From JAAEKA01 sp049299095 (GTDB taxonomy: Bacteria; Chloroflexota; Anaerolineae; JAAEKA01): DNA of 64,000 nt. This document shows positions 33,364 through 40,245 of this stretch, piece by piece. Position 1 is the stretch's first letter. Every line of letters begins with the position of its first letter. The stretch covers positions 186,001 through 250,000 of the forward strand of contig JBAQWV010000041.1 of the NCBI GenBank assembly GCA_049299095.1, in the 5' to 3' direction. Made by a program: the position numbers and the translations under genes. Below the pieces are notes generated by a model that saw only the letters and a list, made by a program, of their open reading frames with translations, did no database searches and was not told where the DNA came from.

Positions 33364-34698
33364 ATGACGAAACCGTCTACAGAAGCACAGCGTGTTTTGA
33401 TTATGGGTGCGGCGGGCCGCGATTTCCACAATTTCAACGTCTTTTTCCGCGACAATCCCCGCTATCAGGTGGCTGCATTTACCGCCACGCAAATTCCTGA
33501 CATCGAAGGGCGCGTCTATCCCGCGGAACTGGCAGGCAAGCTGTACCCTGCTGGCATTCCGATCCACGCCGAAAGCGAGCTGAGCGAGCTGATCAGCGAG
33601 CTGGCTATTGACCTGGTGGTGTTTGCCTACAGCGATGTCAGCCACGAAACAGTTATGCACAAGGGGTCGCAGGTGCTGGCCGCAGGAGCCGATTACATGC
33701 TGATGGGGCCGAAACACACTATGCTGCGCTCCAGCAAGCCCGTGGTGGCTATTTGTGCCGTGCGCACCGGCTCTGGCAAAAGTCAGACGACCCGCCGCGT
33801 CTGCGATATTTTGCGCAGCCAGGGGCTGAAAGTGGTGGCAGTGCGTCATCCCATGCCCTATGGCAATCTGGTGGAACAAGCTGTGCAGCGCTTTGCCAGC
33901 TATGCCGATCTGGATCACCACCATTGCACGATTGAAGAGCGCGAAGAATACGAGCCGCACATTGATCGTGGCGTGGTGGTGTACGCGGGCGTGGACTACG
34001 AGGCGATTTTGCGTCAGGCGGAGCAGGAAGCGGATGTGGTGGTTTGGGACGGTGGCAACAACGACCTGCCCTTCTTCCAGCCCGATCTGCACCTTGTCGT
34101 GGCCGATCCGCACCGCCCTGGCCACGAGTTGAGCTATCATCCCGGCGAGGCGAACCTGCGCATGGCTGATGTGGTGATCATTAACAAGATTGATACGGCA
34201 GATCTGGACGGCATCGCGCGCGTGCGCGACAGCATCCGGCTGGTCAACCCGGACGCGCTGGTGGTGGAAGCGGCCAGCCCGATCTTCGTGGACAACCCGG
34301 CTGCAATCCGCGGCAAGACCGTGTTGGTGGTGGAGGATGGCCCGACGCTGACCCACGGCGAAATGGCGTATGGCGCGGGCGTGGTGGCGGCACGGCGCTT
34401 TGGCGCAGCCAGGATCGTGGACCCGCGGCCCTGGGCGGTTGGTTCGCTTGCCGACACCTTCGCCAAGTATCCAACTACCGGTGCAGTGCTGCCGGCGATG
34501 GGCTATGGCGGTCAGCAATTAGCCGATTTGCAGGCCACGATCAATCAAACACCCTGCGATCTGGTGATCATTGCCACGCCGATTGATCTGAACCGCATTA
34601 TTGAGATCAACCGCCCCACCCAACGCGTGGGCTATGAATTGCAGGAGATCGGCCAACCTGATCTGGCCGCAGTGCTGGTGGAACGCCTGCCGCGCTAA
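33364..34698 (+). CDS. Cyclic 2,3-diphosphoglycerate synthetase-like GTPase
   Basis: 444 residues. The N-terminal Rossmann-like domain begins VLIMGAAGRDFHNFNVFF, a characteristic start of the archaeal cyclic 2,3-diphosphoglycerate synthetase (cpgS) family. A P-loop VRTGSGKSQTTRR (residues ~133-145), VWDGGNNDLPFF and VIINKID complete a G3E-like GTPase/ATPase core. In methanogens this enzyme makes the thermoprotectant cDPG; bacterial homologues are widespread and unproven, so the activity here is inference. The ATG at 33364 has AAGGAG upstream. A terminator follows; it is probably monocistronic. Confidence 0.8.
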   Translation: MTKPSTEAQRVLIMGAAGRDFHNFNVFFRDNPRYQVAAFTATQIPDIEGRVYPAELAGKLYPAGIPIHAESELSELISELAIDLVVFAYSDVSHETVMHKGSQVLAAGADYMLMGPKHTMLRSSKPVVAICAVRTGSGKSQTTRRVCDILRSQGLKVVAVRHPMPYGNLVEQAVQRFASYADLDHHHCTIEEREEYEPHIDRGVVVYAGVDYEAILRQAEQEADVVVWDGGNNDLPFFQPDLHLVVADPHRPGHELSYHPGEANLRMADVVIINKIDTADLDGIARVRDSIRLVNPDALVVEAASPIFVDNPAAIRGKTVLVVEDGPTLTHGEMAYGAGVVAARRFGAARIVDPRPWAVGSLADTFAKYPTTGAVLPAMGYGGQQLADLQATINQTPCDLVIIATPIDLNRIIEINRPTQRVGYELQEIGQPDLAAVLVERLPR

Positions 34699-34722
34699 GT
34701 CGGTGTAAACCTGAACCAGCAG

Positions 34723-34762
34723 CAAGCTCCTCGGCCCGTTATGACCGCAGGAGCTTGTTTTT
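34723..34762 (+). terminator. Terminator after the cDPG-synthetase-like gene
   Basis: CAAGCTCCT (34723-34731) pairs with AGGAGCTTG (34749-34757), then TTTTTG. Confidence 0.8.
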
Positions 34763-34792
34763 GATTATCATAGCCAGCAATTTGTACCAGCT

Positions 34793-34821
34793 TTGACATC
34801 CTGTTCAATCCACAATACAAT
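34793..34821 (+). promoter_or_regulatory. Promoter of the R-M operon
   Basis: TTGACA (34793-34798), 17-nt spacer, TACAAT (34816-34821). The TTG at 34793 that could be read as a start codon is in fact the -35 box, so the protein starts at the ATG at 34865. Confidence 0.7.
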
Positions 34822-34864
34822 AACCCAATCACCAACCTGGGACGGCTTTGTAAGAATTCATCAA

Positions 34865-35923
34865 ATGACGACTTCTAAATTCAATTATAAAAGAACTTTT
34901 GAGCAGCTTGAGCAAGTAGCCTCCAAATTCTGGCCGATAGAGTTATCCGAAATGGAGGCTAATCTCAGTGTTATCCCCTTGCTGTTAAAAACCCAAGACC
35001 AATTCATTCATGCTTTGAGCCTAAAAACAAACGATTTAGAGGATTTATTCAAGATCGTCGAAGTTATCAGCCTACCCGCCAATCTTTTTGTCAAACATCT
35101 GATCATTTTAGCGGATTTCGGCGGTGAAATGCTAAAGCGCGTAAGCCAGCAGTTTTATTCCCTATTTCCGGCTGGCACACTCAACTACTGGTGGCAGGGT
35201 CAACCGCGAACTTATATTTTCCGAGCATTACCTCGCCAAAAATTCAGTAATACAGCACTCAAGATTGACGGCAAAAAGTTATTTGAAAACCATCCGTTGA
35301 GCGACTTACAACGTGATGCGATTATGTTGCTGCTATTTGGGAGCGCACACGAAGATTATACGTCCAATGCAACGTCTGTTTTGGCAAAGTGCGAGTTAGG
35401 CAGCTACTTGGGTAAGTCTGATGAGCTGACAACGTTTATTAAACAGCGATATATCTGGGTGAGCAGGGTTACTAGTGGAGCCCAGTCCAATAATCTGGGA
35501 CAATTAGCTCAAAAGTTTGTTGAAGAATATCTCAAAGATAACCTCGGACTGCGCGACGTCAGCGTCCAAAGCAATGGGCGACTGCCTGAAGTCACCCATA
35601 CGGACAACACCGCTGACCATTTTACTACTTTCGATTTGGTCGTCAGTGACGGCCGAAAATACGTTGCTATTGAAGTTTGTTTTCAAGTCACGACAAATAG
35701 CGTGATCGAACGCAAAGCGGGGCAAGCGCGAGCACGCTATGAGCAGATACATGCTGCGGGGCACAGGATTGCTTATGTACTGGATGGAGCGGGCAACTTC
35801 GAGCGACATATCGCACTGAACACTCTATGCACCTACTCCGATTGTACGGTGGCTTTCTCCCACGCTGAATTAGACGTGTTGTGCCATTACTTGCAACAGT
35901 ATTTTACAGGAACAACGGACTGA
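34865..35923 (+). CDS. Putative type II restriction endonuclease
   Basis: 352 residues; no named family recognised. The N-terminal ~200 residues are helical and of unknown role. The C-terminal part has a PD-(D/E)xK-like arrangement: Asp257 in TTFDLVVSDG, then Glu270 in YVAIEVCFQ with Gln274 in place of the usual lysine, followed by NSVIERKAGQARARYE and IAYVLDGAGNFERHI. This layout (acidic residue, short loop, E-x-x-x-Q strand) suggests a nuclease active site. It overlaps by one base (TGATG) the methyltransferase gene, which is the strongest reason to call it the cognate endonuclease. The region is visibly AT-richer than its surroundings, a sign of horizontal transfer. Confidence 0.7.
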   Translation: MTTSKFNYKRTFEQLEQVASKFWPIELSEMEANLSVIPLLLKTQDQFIHALSLKTNDLEDLFKIVEVISLPANLFVKHLIILADFGGEMLKRVSQQFYSLFPAGTLNYWWQGQPRTYIFRALPRQKFSNTALKIDGKKLFENHPLSDLQRDAIMLLLFGSAHEDYTSNATSVLAKCELGSYLGKSDELTTFIKQRYIWVSRVTSGAQSNNLGQLAQKFVEEYLKDNLGLRDVSVQSNGRLPEVTHTDNTADHFTTFDLVVSDGRKYVAIEVCFQVTTNSVIERKAGQARARYEQIHAAGHRIAYVLDGAGNFERHIALNTLCTYSDCTVAFSHAELDVLCHYLQQYFTGTTD

Positions 35924-37830
35924 TGGCTTACCTTGCTGAAAACAGCCAGCCGCTCATTTTGCAAACGATTGTGGTACGTCACGAAGATGAAATCGGCAAA
36001 GCAATCCATAACTTCCCCGATGTTTGCCTAGTGATCCTGCCATCACATACAAACACCGACGAAGTCGTTTACGCCGCGCCTTCAGTCGGCACGTTTATGG
36101 CTGGCATTGCCAACAGCCTGGGGCAAAATTCAACACTGATCTGCGTGGGCGAGATCACCGATTTGGTTCAGGTACAGGCAACGATGCCAACGTCGCTCCG
36201 CTACCAGCACTGGATTGCCATTAAGCGTTCCCAACCCCAGCAGCAAGACACGCGTGCATTGCCCAATTACCACTTTAGCGCGCTAATTCACACAAAGTAT
36301 CAAAAATCACTTGCTCATATTAAAACGAGAATTGAATATACATATTGCCCCACGTGCAAAAAAACGACAAAGGATTACGGCGGTAAGAAGCACACCTACC
36401 ACGAGTATGGCACATTGATGTCTGATGTGTGGCGAGATGTTGCTTACGATCTGAACGGCGACCTTGCACCGCTGGTACACCGTTTTCAGGAGCTGTTTGG
36501 CCTCCCCTCCTACCAAACACTCTTGTTGCTGGATTGTCGTCAGATGGATTGGACCGTCACTACCAAAGGCGAAGTAATCTCCCAAAATGGGCAAAAAAGT
36601 CTCGTGACTGCTCGGGAACCAGCTCCTCAATATCGGCTGTTTGGTAATGGAAACGACCACAAAACCCAGCAAAACGGTTCATCGCTGGTTTTTTATGATC
36701 GCCTGATCAACGGCGATAGCCTAGAGCAATTAAAGCAAATTCCCGATAACAGCATTGACTTCGTTTTCACAGATCCGCCTTACAATTTGGGAAAACAATA
36801 CAATGGCTATAGCGATGATCTGGAAATCCAGGAATATTTCCAGTGGTGCGATGCGTGGATTGCGCAATTGGCTCGTATCCTCAAGCCGGGACGAACTCTG
36901 ACTCTGCTCAATATTCCACTTTGGTCAGTGCGTCATTTTCTTTTTCTACAAACAGTGCTGCAATTCCAGAATTGGATTGCTTGGGACGCTCTATCGTTTC
37001 CCGTCAGGCTGATTATGCCTGCCCATTATACGATTTTGGCGTTTAGCAAGGGGCCGTCGCGTGAACTTCCGGGGTTAACAGGCACAGCCGGATGCACCAG
37101 CCCAGCCAGCGCCCCACCCGCCTTTAAGGCATTACAGCCGATGGGAGAGACTTACTGTCTGCGCGCTGGCTGCATACAAGACCGCAAACTGCGCAAAATT
37201 GATGACCGCGGCCCGCTTACAGATTTGTGGTGGGATATTCATCGGGTAAAGCACAACAGCCGGCGGGTAGATCACCCTACTCAACTACCTCCTCATCTGT
37301 TGTATCGGCTCATTTCAATCTTCACCAAACCAGGTGAATTGGTGCTAGACTGCTTTAACGGTTCTGGCACCACAACACTAGCCGCGCACCAGTTGGGACG
37401 ACATTACATTGGTATTGAAAAATCGCCAGACTATTTTCGGCTTGCTCAACAAAGACATCAGGAGATCGCCGAAGGAATTGACCCATTTCGCAAAGAAGAA
37501 CGTACGCTAACGGCAAAAAACAGCCCTGTTCCACGCCTACCCAAACGAAAATATGAAATCCCAAAAAAAGAATTACAGTTAGAAGTCAAACGAATTGCTG
37601 AAAAGCTCGGCAAGCTACCCACACGCGCAGATGTCATTCAGTATGGAGCCTACCCCATCCATTATTATGACGAGTACTTTGTAAGTTGGGGCGAGGTCTG
37701 TGCCGCTGCCCGTACAACAGGAATGACAGAATTCAGACAGACAACTGATCAAAATAACGATGCTAATACCCTTGACAAAATAGAACAATTACCCTTTATT
37801 TTGCAGGACATAAACACGACAACCTATTAA
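35923..37830 (+). CDS. Beta-class DNA methyltransferase (N6-adenine or N4-cytosine) of a type II R-M system
   Basis: 635 residues, long for a type II methyltransferase. Catalytic motif IV is FTDPPYNLGKQYNG (Asp284-Tyr287). The SAM-binding motif comes afterwards as LDCFNGSGTTTLAA (from Asp476) with HYIGIEKSPDYFRLA, and RRVDHPTQLPPHLLYRLI stands just before it. The order IV-then-I defines the beta class; DPPY usually indicates N6-adenine. The N-terminal ~245 residues are an extra domain with a YCPTCKK cysteine pair (142, 145) and an HTYHEYG motif, possibly zinc-binding. Residues ~547-605 (AEKLGKLPTRADVIQYG, YFVSWGEVCAAA) resemble the homing-endonuclease-associated repeat, probably extra DNA binding. 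The ATG at 35923 is coupled to the endonuclease stop. AT-rich. Confidence 0.9.
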   Translation: MAYLAENSQPLILQTIVVRHEDEIGKAIHNFPDVCLVILPSHTNTDEVVYAAPSVGTFMAGIANSLGQNSTLICVGEITDLVQVQATMPTSLRYQHWIAIKRSQPQQQDTRALPNYHFSALIHTKYQKSLAHIKTRIEYTYCPTCKKTTKDYGGKKHTYHEYGTLMSDVWRDVAYDLNGDLAPLVHRFQELFGLPSYQTLLLLDCRQMDWTVTTKGEVISQNGQKSLVTAREPAPQYRLFGNGNDHKTQQNGSSLVFYDRLINGDSLEQLKQIPDNSIDFVFTDPPYNLGKQYNGYSDDLEIQEYFQWCDAWIAQLARILKPGRTLTLLNIPLWSVRHFLFLQTVLQFQNWIAWDALSFPVRLIMPAHYTILAFSKGPSRELPGLTGTAGCTSPASAPPAFKALQPMGETYCLRAGCIQDRKLRKIDDRGPLTDLWWDIHRVKHNSRRVDHPTQLPPHLLYRLISIFTKPGELVLDCFNGSGTTTLAAHQLGRHYIGIEKSPDYFRLAQQRHQEIAEGIDPFRKEERTLTAKNSPVPRLPKRKYEIPKKELQLEVKRIAEKLGKLPTRADVIQYGAYPIHYYDEYFVSWGEVCAAARTTGMTEFRQTTDQNNDANTLDKIEQLPFILQDINTTTY

Positions 37831-37911
37831 TGAACCCGGCGAACTCACTGCGGGTCGGAGCGCGCCTTCACAGGTCTAGCCGAGCCGTCGCACTAATGAC
37901 AACAGGAGCGA

Positions 37912-39597
37912 ATGATGACTGACCCCGATGATGTGGCCCGTATCGAACAGGAATTTGAGCGCTGGCAAGCGACCACGCTCAAAAAGACGCTCGATCGCTT
38001 CCCCGAACGCCAGCCCGCGTTCATCACTACCTCCTCCGCGCCGGTGGAACGCCTGTACACACCTGTGGACATCGCTGACACCGACTACCTGCGCGACCTG
38101 GGCTTCCCCGGTGAATATCCCTATACGCGCGGTGTCCACGCTACCCTGCACCGCGGCAAGCTGTGGACGATGCGCATGTTCGCGGGCTTTGGCACGGCTG
38201 AAGAGACCAATGCCCGCTTTCGTTACCTGCTGGAACAGGGCCAAACGGGCTTGAGCGTGGCCTTTGATATGCCAACGCTGTATGGCTACGACACCGATGC
38301 GCCGGAAGCGCTCGGCGAATTCGGCAAGTGCGGCGTGGCAGTCAGCTCGCTGGCCGATATGGAAGTGCTATTCGACCGCATCCCGATGGGCGAAGTCACC
38401 ACCTCAATGACCATCAACTCGCCTGCGGCAATCATCTGGGCGATGTACATCGCCGCGGCGGAAAAGCAAGGCTACCGACGGCAACAATTGCGCGGCACAC
38501 TACAAAATGACATCCTGAAGGAATACATCGCGCAAAAAGAATTTCTCTTCCCGCCTGAACCCTCAATGCGCCTGGTCACTGATACGGTGGAGTTCGGCGC
38601 GACCGATCTGCCTGAATGGAACACGATCAGCATCAGCGGCTACCACATCCGCGAGGCCGGCAGCACCGCGGCGCAAGAATTGGCCTTCACCCTGGCCGAT
38701 GGGTTTGCCTACGTGGAGGCGGCCATCGCGCGCGGGCTGGATGTGGATGATTTTGCGCCGCGCCTGAGCTTTTTCTTTAATGCGCACAACGACTTTTTCG
38801 AGGAAATCGGCAAATACCGCGCCGCACGGCGCATCTGGGCGCGCGCCATGCGCGAGAAGTACGGGGCCAAACAGCCGCGTAGCTGGCTGCTGCGCTTCCA
38901 CACACAAACGGCCGGAGCCAGCCTGACTGCGCAGCAACCGGAAAACAACATCGTGCGCGTGGCGCTGCAAGCCCTGGCCGCGGTGATGGGTGGCACACAA
39001 TCGCTGCACACCAACTCAATGGATGAGGCGCTGGCGCTGCCCTCGGAAAAGGCGGTCACGGTGGCGCTGCGCACGCAGCAGATCATTGGTCACGAGAGCG
39101 GCGTTACCAACACCATTGACCCGCTGGCCGGTTCCTATTTTGTTGAAGCAATGACCAACCGCATGGAAGATGAGGCCAACGCCTATTTCCGCGCCATCGA
39201 ACGGCTGGGCGGCGTGTTGCCAGCCATTGAAGCAGGCTTTTTCCAGCGCGAAATCGCCGAGGCAGCCTACGTTTATCAGCGCGAGATTGACAAGGGCGAA
39301 CGCATCATCGTGGGCGTCAATGAATACGCCGCGGGTGAAGCGCCAGCTATTCCGATCCTGGCGATGGATCCGCAAGGGTACGAGCGGCAGATCGCGCGCC
39401 TGCGTCGCGTGCGCGCAGAACGCGACAGCAGCGTCGTGCAGCGCACCCTGCACCGTTTGGCCGACGCGGCCCGCGATCCACACATCAATCTGATGCCACC
39501 GATCCTGGAATGCGTCGAAGCGTATGCCACGCTGGGCGAGATCACCGATGTTTTCCGCGAGGTATTTGGCGTCTATCACGAACCGGCGTATTTTTAA
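37912..39597 (+). CDS. icmA: B12-dependent acyl-CoA mutase large subunit, probably isobutyryl-CoA mutase
   Basis: 561 residues, the length of IcmA (566) and much shorter than full methylmalonyl-CoA mutase because the B12 domain is a separate gene. The TIM-barrel substrate domain is clear: KLWTMRMFAGFGTAEETN, GLSVAFDMPTLYGYD, SMTINSPAAI, GTLQNDILKEYIAQ, FPPEPSM and ISISGYHIREAG. At the two positions that set specificity it has Phe90 (Tyr in methylmalonyl-CoA mutase) and Gln208 (Arg in methylmalonyl-CoA mutase), the isobutyryl-CoA mutase pair. It would interconvert isobutyryl- and n-butyryl-CoA with IcmB (39756). AGGAG precedes two consecutive ATGs (37912, 37915); spacing favours 37915, but the longer start is listed. 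Confidence 0.85.
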   Translation: MMTDPDDVARIEQEFERWQATTLKKTLDRFPERQPAFITTSSAPVERLYTPVDIADTDYLRDLGFPGEYPYTRGVHATLHRGKLWTMRMFAGFGTAEETNARFRYLLEQGQTGLSVAFDMPTLYGYDTDAPEALGEFGKCGVAVSSLADMEVLFDRIPMGEVTTSMTINSPAAIIWAMYIAAAEKQGYRRQQLRGTLQNDILKEYIAQKEFLFPPEPSMRLVTDTVEFGATDLPEWNTISISGYHIREAGSTAAQELAFTLADGFAYVEAAIARGLDVDDFAPRLSFFFNAHNDFFEEIGKYRAARRIWARAMREKYGAKQPRSWLLRFHTQTAGASLTAQQPENNIVRVALQALAAVMGGTQSLHTNSMDEALALPSEKAVTVALRTQQIIGHESGVTNTIDPLAGSYFVEAMTNRMEDEANAYFRAIERLGGVLPAIEAGFFQREIAEAAYVYQREIDKGERIIVGVNEYAAGEAPAIPILAMDPQGYERQIARLRRVRAERDSSVVQRTLHRLADAARDPHINLMPPILECVEAYATLGEITDVFREVFGVYHEPAYF

Positions 39598-39693
39598 CGC
39601 AGCCCCCATCTCGCAGTTCGTAGCACAGAATTGACCCCTGCGATTGCAAAAACGCACTCTTCTAGGGTATGAATTATACAATACACAACCCGT

Positions 39694-39722
39694 TTGACAG
39701 TCCTCGTGCATAATGGTACAAT
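39694..39722 (+). promoter_or_regulatory. Promoter of the B12-binding subunit gene
   Basis: TTGACA (39694-39699), 17-nt spacer, TACAAT (39717-39722), about 33 nt before the ATG. The small subunit is thus transcribed separately from the large one. Confidence 0.7.
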
Positions 39723-39755
39723 TTCATTACACGTTTATCGCTAAAGGAGCAGCCC

Positions 39756-40160
39756 ATGTCGGAGCGCAAAATTCGTATACTGGTTGCCAAACCCGGCCTG
39801 GATGGCCATGATCGCGGCGCAAAGGTCGTCGCGCGCGCACTGCGCGACGCCGGTTTTGAAGTGATCTACACCGGTATTCGCCAGACGCCAGAAATGATTG
39901 TTGAGGCGGCTTTGCAGGAAGATGTTGATGTCGTCGGCTTGAGCATTTTGTCCGGCGCACACCTGGCGCTGTGCCCGCGCGTGGTGGAATTGCTGCACCA
40001 GCAAGGCATGCAAGACGTGATGGTGCTGGTGGGTGGGATCATCCCCGACGAGGATATTGAGCCGCTGCGCGAAGCAGGAATTGCCGCGGTCTTCGGCCCC
40101 GGCACCAGCACTGCCGACATTGTGACCTTTATCAATCAACGTCTGGCTGTGCCAGCCTAA
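39756..40160 (+). CDS. icmB: Cobalamin-binding small subunit of the acyl-CoA mutase
   Basis: 134 residues, matching IcmB of isobutyryl-CoA mutase (136). It holds the B12-binding signature DGHDRG (residues ~17-22, with the His that replaces dimethylbenzimidazole as the cobalt ligand), VVGLSILSGAH (the SxL motif) and LVGGIIPDED (the GG motif). It pairs with the large subunit 158 nt upstream. The ATG at 39756 has AAAGGAG upstream. Methylmalonyl-CoA mutases of archaea and some bacteria have the same split, so the isobutyryl assignment rests on the large subunit. Confidence 0.93.
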   Translation: MSERKIRILVAKPGLDGHDRGAKVVARALRDAGFEVIYTGIRQTPEMIVEAALQEDVDVVGLSILSGAHLALCPRVVELLHQQGMQDVMVLVGGIIPDEDIEPLREAGIAAVFGPGTSTADIVTFINQRLAVPA

Positions 40161-40183
40161 GCCAGCCTATTTTCGCAATAAAA

Positions 40184-40212
40184 AAAACGTCAGCCGCAGG
40201 GCTGGCGTTTTT
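40184..40212. terminator. Bidirectional terminator between icmB and the metallopeptidase
   Basis: AAACGTCAGCC (40185-40195) pairs with GGCTGGCGTTTTT (40200-40212), with an A-run on the left and T-run on the right. Confidence 0.8.
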
Positions 40213-40245
40213 ATGTTCATGAAATGCGCGGAAGGAACCGACTGG

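Noticed and set aside
34793..34864. TTG start 24 codons upstream for the restriction endonuclease
   Set aside because: The TTG is the first triplet of a TTGACA -35 box whose -10 box lies at 34816-34821, so the mRNA starts downstream of it.
37912..39597. Calling the mutase methylmalonyl-CoA mutase
   Set aside because: Overall similarity fits, but the specificity residues (Phe90, Gln208) are those of isobutyryl-CoA mutase.
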